From Acanthochlamys bracteata (taxonomy: Eukaryota; Streptophyta; Magnoliopsida; Pandanales; Velloziaceae), in NCBI GenBank assembly GCA_019914995.1, contig CM034127.1:10974001-11038000 (forward strand): 64,000 nucleotides of DNA, read 5' to 3'. Positions 1 through 13,000 of this stretch are shown here, piece after piece. Below the pieces are notes generated by a model. The model did no database searches. It saw nothing but the letters and a program-made list of their open reading frames with translations, and was not told the origin of the DNA. How positions within the stretch are numbered: the stretch's first letter is position 1; the number at the start of each line of letters is the position of its first letter. Position numbers and translations under genes: made by a program.

Positions 1-913
1 AAATGAATCACTCGATGGCCATAGGTTGTTTGTATAATTTGTCTAGCCCTCCGGACCATAAAAACTAGCAGGAGGTGAGTGCATTTGGGGTGCAATATTT
101 ATGCTGGCCGTAGAATTTATAATGTAGTACGTAGATTGGGTCATTGAGGTCCTCATTTTGAAAAGTTAATAGATTGCACCAGCACCAATTGAGTATGTGG
201 ATACTTGTTATATTGATGCTATCCTAGAACCTTTTGTACTGTTAAGGAGTTGCATATATGTTTTTAAAATTTTAACCTGGTAGAAAGATTAAACTAGTTA
301 GAGCAGGCAGGGACCCAGGGCTGTAAGTTATTTGGTTTCTTTCTTAGAGTTGAGCATTTGTAAGATTTGGCTAGAATTGGATTAACTGCTACCAGCCATA
401 TTTGTTTCCTACAAGTGATTGAAGTTATAAGTGCCTGGGAAAAGTTTTTTGTTGGCCAGTGTAATCAAATGATAACCGAGTTAAAAATGTTAGAGGAGAT
501 TGATAGGTTTCTACAGAGAACTTTTAAAGGTTTTGGAAAGGATTATGGTTGTTAACTAACGTGACAATATTTGATGCTTGAAGATCTAGCGTCAGCATAT
601 TTACCTGTACACGACACCTAAGTTTGAGCACAAACAATGTAGCTCTTCATTTTTGAGCAAGCCGTTCTTGTTCCTCTCCTAGGTAGCACCTTCAGCTGTT
701 TACATTCTTCGCCTTTTCCAAGGTTTATTGAGATAGTATGTATACTTAATAGCAAGACTGGCCTTTTCCTGAAGTATACTGTATTCTGTCCTTAGCTGGG
801 ATTCACTTGCCATTCACCTTAAGAAAGGTTTTAGAATCAAAGCTTTTCTAGTGCGTAGAGATCCTTAGACTTGTGTTAACTCATTTCACCTGTAATATGC
901 TTAACTACTGCAG
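1..913. other. Non-coding left flank
   Basis: No coding exon is recognisable here. The stretch probably belongs to introns of the AIMP1-like fragment that follows, because the exon beginning at 914 is preceded by a good acceptor (CTGCAG). A 62-codon open frame at 367-555 resembles nothing I know. Any upstream exons of the gene would lie left of the window. Confidence 0.4.
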
Positions 914-1141
914 ATGGAAGTGCAAAGAAACAAGGCCAGGTTAAGTGTTATGGTAATACAAAATCTAAAGCCAGTGAAGCAGAGATATCCGTATCCGACT
1001 TGACATTCGTGTGGGCCTTATAAAAAAGGTCCAAAAACATCCAGATGCCGATTCGCTTTATGTCGAAGAAATTGATGTTGGAGAGGATTCATCTAGGACA
1101 GTTGTCAGTGGCCTTGTAAAGTACATTCCTCTTGAAGAAAT

Positions 1142-1597
1142 TGATACACCTTTCCAACAAATATTGGGTTGTGACAAGCTAACTAGTAAAGTATAATTCA
1201 AAAATAACTAATGCATAAATCTCTCTACCTCCCCTTTGAGACTTACAACTCTTATTTATAACTAAATGAGTAGTTCTTCTACAAAAGAACTCCTATGCCT
1301 ACTGAAGTTTTACTGCCAAAGAACTTCTAAACCATAATGGACTTTTGACTGTGACTGCGCTATCATTAATTAGACTCCTTCAAGGACTTAAACTTCAGCA
1401 AGACTTTTATCATTTAATACTAATTGCTAAGTGACTCTTAGCAATACTACTGCATCTGAATCTTTACAGATAACTGGTGCTACTCTTGCTGTCAGGATTG
1501 ACCGCCGGGACAAGTATTGCAGCTGGTATTCTGTTTTCTCTTTCTAAGAAAATGCCCTTCTTTGTTCTGTTCAGCAATTCCTTGGCCCTGTGCATCA
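1142..1597 (-). repeat. 3' LTR of the Ty3/gypsy element
   Basis: 456-bp terminal repeat, TG...CA, about 95-96% identical to the repeat at 6251-6707. Because the element lies on the minus strand, this is its 3' LTR. It abuts a purine-rich tract (minus strand, 1598-1611) that fits the polypurine primer of plus-strand synthesis. Confidence 0.93.
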
Positions 1598-1611
1598 CTC
1601 CCCTTCCCTTG
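1598..1611 (-). other. Polypurine tract of the LTR element
   Basis: On the minus strand this reads as an almost pure purine run (AAGGGAAGGGGAG) directly before the 3' LTR, the standard position of the PPT in LTR elements. Confidence 0.8.
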
Positions 1612-4600
1612 AGATTTGGCCTCGTCCTTGGGGCCGTCTTTGGGTAGAGCTTCAATGATGGCTCTGCTAATCAAATTCCGTGATAAGAATTTAGCATTTT
1701 TAAGCTGAGATACATGAAAAATTGGATGAATTTTGGATGTTGAGGGCAATTCCAACCGGTATGCTACTGGTCAAACAGCTTCAATCACGGAGTACGGTCC
1801 ATGGTAACGATACCTTAGCTTGTGGTTCTTTCGCTCAGCTATGGAGGACTGGTGGTAAGGCTGCAACCTAAGTAGTAACTGGTCCCCTGGTTGAAAATGT
1901 TTCTCTCTTCTGTGACTATCAGCAAGCTGTTTCATCCTAATTTGAGCCCGCACAAGGTGAAAGCGCAGCTCCTTGAGAATGTCATCCCGTTCGCGTAGCT
2001 GCTCGCCCAGCTCATCCAGCGGTCGGGATCCTACTGGCCAAGCAACTAATGTAGGCGGTGGCCTACCGTAAACCGCTTCGAAGGGTGTTGTTTTGCTAGA
2101 CGAGTGAGTGCTTGTGTTGTACGAATACTCTGCCCAATGCAACCAGTTGATCCATTTGCGGGGATGATCTCCTACGAAGCAGCGTAGATACGATTCCAGC
2201 CCCCTATTCACTATTTCGCTTTGTCCATCCGTCTGAGGATGATAAGCCGTGCTTAGATGGAGTGACGTGCCTTGAAGGCGATGCAATTCCTTCCAAAAGG
2301 CGCTGATAAACACAGGATCTCTGTCTGACACAATGGAGGTGGGACAACCATGCAAGCGAACCATTTCCTTGGCAAAAATTTCAGCTATGTCTACTGCAGT
2401 GTAAGGATGTTTAAGGGCAATAAAATGAGCGTACTTGGATAGGCGATCAACTACCACGAAGATAACATCCTTTCCGCCCGACGGTGGTAAACCTTCTATG
2501 AAGTCCATCGAAATGTCCGACCATACTTGATCGGGTATCGGTAGAGGTTGCAAGAGCCCTGTTGGCCGGAGGGATTCGGACTTGGCCCGAGCACAGGTAA
2601 CACAAGCTGCAATATAGTGTTGAACGTCTTTAGACATACCAGGCCAGTAAAAAGTCTGTGCGAACCTTTTGAAGGTGCGAAACTGTCCCCCGTGTCTCCC
2701 TTGAGCAGAATTATGTGCCTCAAATAATAGTTGTCAGCGCAAGGGACTACTGTTAGGCACCCATAGCTTCCAGTTACGCATGAGTAACCCATCAATCACC
2801 TTTAAATCTGAATGTGAGCCATCATCAGTTGCCTTACAGAGCTCTGTCAGGGAATGATCTTCTTGCTGAGCCTTGCGAAAATCATCCCAGAATGAGTATT
2901 GGAGTGTTGAAACAGCTGCCAAAGAAGCCTCTGGTTTGCGTGAAAGTGCATCCGCTACTACGTTTTGAACTCCTGAGCGGTATACAATTTGATAATCAAA
3001 CCCAAGGAGTTTAACCAACCATCGGTGCTGGTCTGGGGTAGATAATCGTTGTTCCAAGAGGTACTTCAAACTCAAGTGATCCGTCTTGATAGTGAACCGT
3101 TGGCCAAGCAAGTATGGTTTCCACTTTTGTACTGCTAGAACGAGGGCCATGAGTTCCTTCTCATAAGTCGATTTGGCGATGGTGGTGGAAGACAATGCCT
3201 TGCTGAAAAATGCTATAGGCTTATTTTGTTGTGTGAGGACAGCACCCAGTTCCTTGTTTGAAGCATCTATTTCTACGGTAAACATTGCACTGAAATCAGG
3301 AGGAGCTAAAATTGGTGCTGTTGTCATTGCCTTCTTCAAAGTTTCAAAAGCCTTTGCTGCTTTTGGATTCCATTGGAATGACTTCTTTTTTAATAATGCA
3401 GTCAAGGGAATGGCTATCATTCCATAATTCTTCACGAACCTTCTATAATAACCGGTGAGCCCTAAAAATCCCTCTAGTTCAGTGGGCGAATTGGACGCTG
3501 GCCAGTCTGTCATGGCCTTAATCTTCACAGGATCTGCTGCAATGCCATCTTTGGAGACAATATGGCCAAGGTACTCTAATTGTTTGCACCCGAAACGGCA
3601 TTTTGCCAAGTTAGCATATAGCTGCTCCTTCTTTAAAACTGAAAATACCGTGGCTAGGTGATCCAAATGGTCTTTCCAAGTCCTGCTGTAGATAAGAATA
3701 TCGTCAAAGAAAACTAATACAAATTTACGAAGATAGGGTCGAAAAACCTCGTTCATAAGAGATTGGAAGATTGCCGGGGCGTTGGTTAAGCCGAAGGGCA
3801 TGATCAAAAATTCGTAGTGCCCGTCGTGCGTTCTAAAAGCCGTCTTATGGACATCTTCTGCCTTCACACGAATTTGGTGATAGCCGGACTTGAGGTCCAG
3901 CTTTGAAAAGAAACATGCACCATGTAACTCATCTAATAGTTCATCAATTATGGGTATCGAAAACTTATCTTTGACGGTGATCTCGTTGAGTGCTCTATAG
4001 TCGACACAAAAACGCCATGATCCGTCTTTTTTTTTTAACTAGCAAAACTTGAGAGGAAAATGCTGAGCTGCTCGGTTGGATTATCCCCTGTGATAGCATA
4101 TCCTTCACTGCCTTCTCTATCTCAGCCTTCTGGATGTGGGGATAACGGTAGGGCCTTACATTAGCAGGCGCAGCTCCGGGCCGCAAGGGAATGACGTGAT
4201 CATGAGAACGTTGAGGAGGCATCCCCAAAACAGGCTTAAAGATTGATGTGTACTGTTCTATAAGATCTTGTAACTCTGCAGGCAGAGCATCCTCTTCATT
4301 TTGGGCAAACTCGTTATGTGCCTCGGACGCTATAAGCCTTATAGAACAGAGGGAAGATTTGGAGCTAAGAACATGTAACTGGGACACTCCTGCTTCTCGG
4401 ATACCTTGTAGGGTGCATTCTTGGCCATTCAAAGTGAACCTCATTTGTGAATGGTGCCAATTGCTCACCACTTCCCCTAAGCATTCAAGCCATTGTATTC
4501 CTAGGACTAAGTCCATCCCTCCTAGAGGAAAGGGGTAGGCATCCACCCTCAGTTCCACTCTTCCAATATTCAGTGGAACTTGTTTGCATATGACATCAAC

Positions 4601-6230
4601 CGAGTGAGGCCTTCCATCCGCAAGCTCTACCTTAATCGGCCGTATAGGTGAAGAGTTTAGCCTCAAGTGTTTCACGAGGCGATCTGATATAAAGTTATGG
4701 GTGCTTCCTGAATCGATCAAGATAAAGACCTCTTGCTTCTTGATCCTTCCTGCGACACGTAATGTTTGTGGTCCAGTCAAGCCACGCATTGCACTGAGAG
4801 ATAACGTGGCATCCTCTGCATCTGTCTCTTGTTCTTCTCTGGTATCTTCTTCCATTTCGTTGGTTTCGCTTACTGCAATGGCATATAGATGAGTCGTGCA
4901 CTTGTGACCAGGAACATACCTCTCATCGCAATAGAAACATAACCCCTTTGATCTCCTGGAGTTGATCTCAGTCACTGACAAATTTGAAGGTTTAGATCGA
5001 GCATTCTGTGCTAGACTATTTGTTATTGGTGTGTTGGATGCAGGTTGCCCGAAGATCTGAGTGTGAGTTGAAGATGGATAGAATTGCCGAGCTGGTGTAT
5101 GCCTCCCTGTACACTGGCTGGAAGACTCTGCTGAATTCTTGTTTTCAAACATCTTAGCCAACATGTATGCCATTTGCAATTCATTAGGTCTTGCTGCCAT
5201 TACGTCCATTGCGAGCTTCTTTGAAAGCCCTCCACAAAACCTCCCAACCAAGTCTTGCTTCGTAGTAGAGGGCAGCTGAGTTCGAAGGTCTTCGAAAGCA
5301 GCCAAATACTCTCCTAATGATTCGGTTTGGCGCAACTGTTGTAAGGAGAAGCTAGGATTTCCGAAAGCAGTAGGACCGAACCTCATCAGCAAGGCTTCAC
5401 GAAATTCTTCCCATGAGTGTTGGGGTTTGTCCCGCTCGAAGCTTTGGTACCATCTATTAGCTTCGTCCTGGAAATACATTGCAGCGATTCCCACTCGATC
5501 CCAAGGTGGTGTGTTGTAAATTTTAAAAAAATTTTCTGCCGAGTACAACCACTCGTTTGGCCCCTTACCATCAAAATAAGGAAACTTGTGTCTCTCTTTG
5601 AAGGGTTGAGTAGGGGTGTTATATGATTGCAGTGCTGGATGGTTTGGGTTTTGAGGTACTTGATTGGCCTGGTATGTGTTTGAGTGGTGGTACCTTTCTG
5701 TTCCTGAGAAGGATTGGTGTGTGTGGCTTTCGGAGTTCTACGCCAATAGGATTCGTATTGGTCATTTATCGCGAAGGGCGGTGTTTTGAGTGAATGTCGA
5801 AAGTGCAGATGACATTGGTTGCTGTTTTGTTTGGGGCCATTGCTGCTCAGTATTGTTTTGGATAGGTGCTACTTGGCGTGGAATTGTAGGTATACTAGTG
5901 GATTGTAGGGAGGAAAAAAATGGTGATTTGTTTGGTTTGTCGAGAAGTCCTTCTTGAAGCATGTTACGCTTTCGATGGGCTTCACTTGGTTCTTTGGTTT
6001 CTCATGAGGCACTTGTTCCCTACTGGTTTGGTTAGCAAGAACAGCTAAGGTGAGCCTCTCTATGTTGGATAACATACGTCTTATTTCCTCCAACACAAGG
6101 TTCTCTCCTAGCGTTGTTGCTGTTTGGTTGAATGGTACACTGGAAGATGCTTGCAAGGCATCTCCAATGGTGATGGTAGGCTCTGGAGTCTTAGGTGAGT
6201 TGGGGGTGTTAGAGCAGCGCTTCCCCATGG

Positions 6231-6250
6231 ACCTTGTTCTGGTACCAAGT
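6231..6250 (-). other. Primer binding site of the LTR element
   Basis: Immediately inside the 5' LTR, the minus strand reads TGGTACCAGAAC, close to the TGGTATCAGAGC primer site complementary to initiator tRNA-Met that many plant LTR elements use. It is an imperfect match, so the tRNA assignment is probable rather than certain. Confidence 0.75.
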
Positions 6251-6707
6251 TGATACACCTTCTCAACAAATATTGGGTTGTGACAAGCTAACTAGTAAAG
6301 TATAATTAAAAAATAACTAATGCATAAATCTCTCTGCCTCCCCATTGAGGCTTACAACTCTTATTTATAGCTAAATGAGTAGTTCTTCTACAAAAGAACT
6401 CCTATGCCTACTGAAGTTCTACTGCCAAAGAACTTCTAAACCATAATGGACTCTTGACTGTGACTGCGCTACCATTAATTAGACTCCTTCAAGGACTTAA
6501 ACTTCAGCAAGACTTCTATCATTTAATACTAATTGCTAAGTGACTCTTAGCAATACTACTGCATCTGAATCTCTACAGATAACTGGTGCTACTCTTGCTG
6601 TCAGGACTGATAGTCGGGACAAGCCTTGCAGCTGGTATTTTGTTTTCTCTTTCTAAGAAAATGCCCTTTCCTTGTTCTGTTCAGCAATTCCTTGGCCCTG
6701 TGCATCA
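6251..6707 (-). repeat. 5' LTR of the Ty3/gypsy element
   Basis: 457-bp direct repeat of 1142-1597 with TG...CA ends. It is followed on the plus strand by the GAAAT duplication and the remnant of the interrupted host exon. Confidence 0.93.
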
Positions 6708-6927
6708 GAAATGCAGGTGCTATGATTGATTCTTTGATGCTATTTTAACTTGCTTGAGTTCACGGCGCTTCTGTAGTTAAGTGTTTGATTTTTTTAATGC
6801 TTTAATTTTTTTTTCCCTATTGCAGAATCGTAAGGTTTGTGTTCTTTGCAATTTGAAGCCAGCAACCATGCGGGGTGTAAAATCACATGCAATGGTCTTG
6901 TGTGCATCCAATAATGACGGAACAAAA

Positions 6928-7900
6928 GTAAGTCATGATGAATTACAACATCCCTAATGAAAAAGTCGTTTCTATAGTCTCTATGTATTACTATAAAGCT
7001 CTGTCCTAGTAATTCCCTCATTTGTGTTCTTGTTATGCAAGTTCTTTACATGAAAGTGTATAACTTGGTATGATGATTGTCAGCCTTAGGATCTGTTGTT
7101 TAGGTAGCAGGCTGGTTGCGAATTTTTTTGCATTTGAAATGGTTCTTCTGAAGGCTATATGTCCATCCTGATTAGCAGGTGGCCCAATTAGGTATATCCA
7201 GATTATATGAAGCTTCATGAGAGATGATTGACAGAAAGGTAGGTTCATATGCTGCTAGCAATTCTACATCAAAGGAGGTCCTCAGGATCATAGTTTTGTG
7301 TTGAGTGTGCATTCTTGTTAGCGTCCTTGAAACGTAGAATTAGAAGTCGTATATAACTGCGATGCGTTTGCTCACAGATTTGTAGTTATCTTTTTCATGA
7401 CGTACTGCTTCTTATCCATCTCTACTGAACAGTTTTAATCTTCCTGGAATGTTGTGAGGAAATATTATGCAAGTGGATGCCGGAGATTGGACTATTACAT
7501 TGAGCTGAGTTCTCGTTTTGTTAGATAGTCTAAAAGCAAAGCTGGAAGTCTGCCTAATGTCTTATTTTAATTGTCCTAGTGGATGAATAAGGTTTTCGTT
7601 TGAAGTTGTGCATGCTAGTGACTTATAAATATTTTATTTGTGCATTTAGAAAAGTTCTTGAGCAATAATACCATGTCTACCTTTTGTACACTTTCTGTTG
7701 TAGTTGGGATGGGATGAGATCTGCTGAAGTTGGAATGGGATGAATGGTCGGGATGAGATACGATACGAGAGCTGTGGGTGCAAAAGAGATGCTGTTTGTT
7801 TACAGAAGAGGTGTTTGTTAAACTATGAAGTTGAACCAGGTTGAACAACGAAACCAGATAACAACCTACCTCATCTCTTTCTTCGTTGTCAAGTGCAACA
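6928..7900. other. Spacer between AIMP1-like fragment and MOS1
   Basis: No gene recognised. It begins with the donor of the last visible exon of the tRNA-binding fragment, but no matching downstream exon appears. A short imperfect repetition of TGGGATGAGAT occurs at about 7707-7760. Confidence 0.5.
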
Positions 7901-7916
7901 AAAACCTGGTCCATTA

Positions 7917-8120
7917 TCATGGGCTCGGGCCAAAATAAGATGTGGGCCAACTTTTGGGCCATAGTTCGGACAAACTACCTTCCCATTCCATGTATATCCA
8001 AACTGACCAGAAGCACATGGTCCCACCATTTGACATATATAAATAAAAATTAGAGAACGAAAAACAAAATAACAATTTGCATTTTCGGTGTTTTCCGTTC
8101 TCTCTCTCTCTCTCACTTCT
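7917..8120 (+). promoter_or_regulatory. MOS1 promoter: site II-like GGGCC motifs, TATA box, CT-rich leader
   Basis: Several GGGCC/TGGGCC motifs (about 7920-7965) precede a TATA-like TATATAAATA at about 8036-8045. A CT-repeat stretch at about 8097-8115 is typical of plant 5' leaders. Spacing puts the transcript start at about 8070-8090. TGGGCC is the plant site II motif bound by TCP factors in housekeeping promoters. The leader appears to contain a long intron ending at about 9964. Confidence 0.5.
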
Positions 8121-9986
8121 CGCGTCTCCACCGATCATTCTCTCTCTCTCAGTCCACAGAGCCAATCGGAGTTCGCCATCTATCGCCGGCGGTAATCACC
8201 AGTGCAATCGTCTCCTGTCGCAAGGTTTGCAGTTTTCAGGTGTTCATCTGTTCTTCTAATCCGTTCTGTGGTTAGGGTTTTCTATCTGTTCCCAACTGAT
8301 TTCTCTCGATCCCCATCACTGTAACGTTATGGTCAAGCTTCCATTGGAGTGGATGTTTATATATAGATCGTGGTCTGATTCTGTATCGATGATTTAGGTT
8401 GTTCAGTTTTCATGGCGCAGTTATTCATAGGATGCTAATTTCGTTTCAGCTCTTTGAAGTATGTAGTGTGTCTGAGGATTTTATATTTATGTTTATGTGC
8501 TTGAATGATGTTTGGTGGTGTCTCTGTAAAGTTTTTCAAACATGGGAACTTGTATTTAAGATGCGAGGATTTGTGATCGAGTTTCTTTATCGCGATATAT
8601 CATAATTCATTTAGTACTGGGGAATAGAGTAAAATCGTTAAATTGGGATGAATTCAAAGATGGTGGGCATGAGGTAGAAATAGTTGTTATATTATTACTT
8701 TCAAAGATTATGGTGGGCTGAATGATTTCAGCCAGAATTGGTGGTTAATATGCTGTTTGAAGAGATTTTTGCATTTCTGTAGAGATTCAAAGGCAGTATG
8801 CGATTGGATTAAAAAAGAGTGTGAGTTGTTGATTGTAAATTCTGCAGTCATATTAAAAACTTTCTGTCACATTGGTTATGGAAGATACGTTGGTGATCAC
8901 GTTAAGCAAAGTGTAACATGAACTGCGGCAGGTTACTGCCTGCTTGTTCAAGAGAAGTTTTTCAAACAAAAAAGCTGCAGTTGACTTTCAACTTAATTTG
9001 CTGTAAGGGTCTCAGATTTGGAATCTAGTCATGTGGTTGGTGAAACTGAATCCAGAGTGTTGAACTAGATTTGCTAGCTAAATAGCAAAGAATTCAAACA
9101 TTAGCAAATAACTAGCGTTTTATAAAATTTCCTTTTGTTTTTGATAATTTATGATTCATAAAAAGATGTGGTTTTAATTTTTAGTCAATCTAATGGAAAG
9201 AGCTTCAACTGTCTGTGTATCAATGCTTTGGCCTTGATCTCTTGAAGTTGTGTGAAACTTAAGTATGGTCAAAGGGTTAGTGGTAAAAATGATGACAGCT
9301 GTGGTAGCTAAGATGGATGCTAGTTTACTCGCTTCCATCTATTGAAGTCTCCCAGCAAATGGGTATCTTATTCAATTCGCAATTGGGCTTTGAGAATTCA
9401 TTTATTGAATATATTGCGCCATGCTTCCTAAAACCATGTCGAACTTATACTTACTCATGTCTTTACAGTAGGACTAGATGCTAAAAGCGCATGGTTGGTG
9501 CTCTAGTGTGAGTTTCCATTATCCTATAGGTATTATATATTATCTCCTTATTGGGGTTCTCTATTGCAATTTTATATAAATCCTTCCTTTAGGATTTTTC
9601 CACCTCTTGCAGGCATGCTTTTATCCAGTTTGATAATTATTCTTGATGTTGATTTGCTTTTAAGATGTACTACTTTTGTCAGGTTTCCTAGGTTTTATTC
9701 GTATCTATGTTAAATTTGATCTTGCATATGTGGGTACTCTTTGAATTTATATACTAATATCAGTTAGTTTTAGCCAAATGATGATTATACTTTATGTTGA
9801 TTTGCTTACAAGTTGTACTACTTTTGCTGGGTGTCTTGGGTTTGTTGATGTCTATGTTAACGTGTTAACGATCTTATCTACGTGGTTAACGGGCCTTTCT
9901 ATACAAATTCAGTTAGTTTTTCCTATTTTTATCATAAACCCTTATTTGCTTTTTTCTCATTCAGGGACTCATACTTGTATAAGCAG

Positions 9987-10001
9987 ATGATTTTGAAATA
10001 A
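9987..10001 (+). promoter_or_regulatory. Minimal upstream ORF in MOS1 leader
   Basis: ATG ATT TTG AAA TAA lies 13 bases before the MOS1 start codon, in the same inferred exon. A 4-codon uORF this close could lower initiation at the main ATG or lead to reinitiation. It depends on the leader exon starting at about 9965. Confidence 0.4.
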
Positions 10002-10014
10002 AATTGGTTCACTT

Positions 10015-13000
10015 ATGGCTTCAAGTACACTTATGGGCGACAGAAGGTGGTAATACTTTTTAATATTGTCAATATTTTCTCCTATTGAGTTTATATCCGG
10101 TTGTGCTAGCTTTGGTGATCGACGAGCGCTTAATGATAGTTCTCTATTAGAGTTTTGCATCTTAAGCACCCTAAACCAAAACAGATGTATCACAAGTTAG
10201 TCCCACAAAGTACAGTGTGCTCATTTATCTGTATGTCTGATTTCTAAAAGTTTTGAAGCAGACCTTTTTAACCAACTTGACTGATGATAAAATAAGATCC
10301 TTTTGATTTATAAAAGCTGCATTCTCAAAATGGTGGATTGAGGATTGTGTGGTCAAACTGCGCACTGATTATGGAGATGTCCTTATCTTCCTTGGAGATA
10401 CCCATTGCTCCCGATAGAGTAACTACATGGATAATCACTTTTGTCTTTTTGGGGATTGTTTACTCAGAATTTGAGGTTCCTTACCTGCAACTGAGAGTTA
10501 ACTGTACTCCTACTTTTGCTACATAGTATCAACTATTCTCTGCAGGTTCCATAGCAATTGAAAACCTGAATATTCCACGGACTTGGAGATCCTCCTTTTT
10601 TTCCTCTCTTAGTATTTATTTATTTCTGAGATAGACCTGCACTGTCGAGATTCTCATATTTGGATGCTCTAAATCCTAGATAACTTGAAGGGTGCACTAT
10701 TAAGGATTTCCATTTAAATTCTTTAAGAAAATGGTTTTATTTTGTGGAAAACACCTTTTAGAAGTTGTTTTTTGAAAATGGGAATGTGAGATAAATTAGA
10801 ATGACATAGGCACTTCTTGATGCAGCTTCATGTTTGACTATAAATGTTTTGTGAAAAGAGCTTTGTGCAAATCTCTTTCATTGGAGATATTGTTTTTTGT
10901 GTATCTCCTCAAAAGAACTTTCACTAGTTTGACGTACTCTTGGCATGTTTATTTACAAGTCTGTCAAGGAATTTTTAAGAATATCACAACAGCGTCTAAA
11001 ACTCTTCTAAGAAAAGTTCTTCTCTCAAAAAGTACCGGCAGTTGAAGCTCTTTCAGCAGTGCTTTTGCAAATCTTTACCAAATTGAAGCACTTCCTCAAT
11101 GAAACAAACATTTCTAATGCACTTGGATTATGAACACTGCTTTAATCCCACTATACTGCAGTTTTGGTATCAAATAGTGCCTCACTCTTCCCTCCCTTAG
11201 GATCATATCGAGACAGTTGATTTGGTCATATGGATTTGTTTGAGATTAGGGCTCCAAACTATGCACAAACATGTGAAATGCTGCTTTCCAATTGTTGTAG
11301 GAAATACCTTCTTGAAGAATTTTACTCATATGTACTTCTTGCTATTGTTTATGACTATCTATACCTCGGATAATGTGATTAGTTGTGTAAAGATAAAGGA
11401 TATGATCTTTGTGAAATTAAATGCCATATTGGAGATTTTTCTTGGCCAATATGCTCATATTAGTATTAAAATGGAGGTCTATAGTTAGGCTTAAACCTTT
11501 TTCTAATGTATTCTGTCTGAAAAGAATTCCTTCATCTATGTTAATATTGTATGCATTCGTTGTTTTTATCTGGAAATTGCAATCAGGTGGGCTCCTACGA
11601 GGAAGTCCGGCATGACAGTTTTAGGAAAAGTTCCAAAACCAATTAATTTGCCAAGTCAGAGGTATTAGACCTTACTCTTTAGAGTTCTCTAACATCTTGA
11701 AATCTAGTCTTTTGCATTCCAGGCTTGATTTACTATCGTTGCACTTTTTACTTTTTGAAGGCTTGAAAACCTTGGGCTTGATCCAAATGTAGAAATTGTT
11801 CCCAAGTGAGCCTACCATCCCTGCTTGTTATTGCTTTGGCACATCTGTGCTCACATTTGTGTGTATTTTGGACTTACGGTTTGAAGGTAACATGTTCTGG
11901 TGCATGTGATAGGGGAACCATTACATGGGGTAGCAAAGCTGCACCAAATGCATGGGTTTCCTCAGGATTGTCCTCACCTAGTGCTGATGGTAGTAGTGGC
12001 TCACCAAATAATGGCCGTCCAACGTCGACATCATCCAATGGTAGTGCTCCTAGGCCATCTTCTAGCAGTAGTGTTCCGCGTCCATCAACTGCTGGCAGTG
12101 ATACTCCCCATGACCCTGCTTCCAATGTACGGGGTTTAAGTTCTCGCCCATCGTCGGCATCTGGGATGTTGGCATCAAATCAGACCCTTCTTGCATCAAG
12201 GCCTCGAAGTGCTGATACAAGACCTGGGAGTTCTCATCTTTCTAGATTTGCTGAAAGTGCAACTGATAATTCAGTGTCGTGGGGAACAGCAAAAGCTACC
12301 ACCGCAGTGGTGCTTCCATCACCTTAGTTTTGTGAATTCATGAATTAAAACTCGTTCGTTTTATTAGATCAGGAATTGCACCGATCTATTGCTTAGAGAT
12401 TTAACTGGTTGAGTATTGTGCTTGTAGGGGACACAGACGTCAAAAAATGATGGTTTCACTCTGAGTTCTGGAGATTTTCCAACACTTGGTTCTGACAAGA
12501 ATCCTGAGCCAAGAGGTTCTGATCTTACTTTTATACTCTCTTTAGGCTAGAAGTTGCATATTCATGTTTTTTTCCTGATTGATAGGTAGATTTAGGATAA
12601 GTTTGCAACTATCTCTTGTTTAGTTGCACGATAAAATGCTTTGCTTCAGAAGAGTATGGTTATTCTACTGTAAGTTTGTTTTGCAGTTGTGATGTTTTAT
12701 TCATCATTGCCTGAATATTGGTTTGTTCCTTATTTTCAGGTCATAGTTCTCAAGGACACCCTGGTTCAGCTTCTGGTAGAACCCAATCACAGAAAGTTGA
12801 TCCTAAATCTTCATCATCAGGTGACTGCACCCAATGAGATTCTAATTATTCTATGATATAGTGCATCTCTTATTTTTTTTCTTCATCTATTGTAGTAATG
12901 CATTTCCTTTTCTCAATGATAAAATGGAAATGCAAATTCATATTCAGATCCTAAAAATGTTAACTCCTGGAGGAACGACAATTATTCTTGTGGTGGAAAT

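Larger units (their letters stand above)
1142..6707 (-). mobile_element. Ty3/gypsy LTR retrotransposon, chromovirus-like, broken fossil
   Basis: 5566-bp element lying on the minus strand, flanked by a 5-bp target duplication GAAAT (1137-1141 and 6708-6712). The LTRs begin TG and end CA. Read from the right, the parts are a gag region (about 6.2-5.0 kb), aspartic protease with DSG (about 4.7 kb), reverse transcriptase with FFDD and RNase H (about 4.1-2.9 kb), integrase (about 2.75-1.77 kb) and a C-terminal tail to about 1.5 kb. Gag-protease-RT-RNase H-integrase order is that of Ty3/gypsy. A GPY-type integrase tail (HGPYSV) and an IHPIFHVS motif favour a chromovirus. The coding region is interrupted at about four or more places, so it is not autonomous. 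About 20 differences between the two LTRs (4-5%) suggest insertion very roughly one to a few million years ago at usual plant rates. Confidence 0.93.
914..6927 (+). pseudogene. AIMP1-like tRNA-binding (EMAP II/OB-fold) gene, broken by an LTR element
   Basis: Fragment of a plant tRNA-binding OB-fold protein of the AIMP1/methionyl-tRNA synthetase C-terminal type, which in the family binds tRNA and docks on synthetases. Exon pieces are 914-1141 and 6713-6716 (one exon, interrupted), then 6826-6927 after a normal 109-bp GT-AG intron. Diagnostic residues are [32 protein letters not shown], then [17 protein letters not shown] and [15 protein letters not shown]. Three faults are visible: a one-base loss near 991-996 shifts the frame just before the OB fold; the LTR element splits the codons for EEMQ; and the C-terminal exons expected after NNDGTK (usually starting VELVEPP) were not found before the next gene at about 8.1 kb. 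I infer a dead duplicate. A sequencing error could explain the shift but not the missing exons. Confidence 0.8.

Noticed and set aside
367-555. 62-codon ORF on plus at the left edge
   Set aside because: No recognisable sequence, opens at a weak context and lies in probable intron of the dead tRNA-binding gene.
11806-12327. 173-residue ORF starting in a MOS1 intron
   Set aside because: It begins at GTG in intron sequence and reads into a real MOS1 exon; splice sites at 11805 and 11913 explain the coding part.
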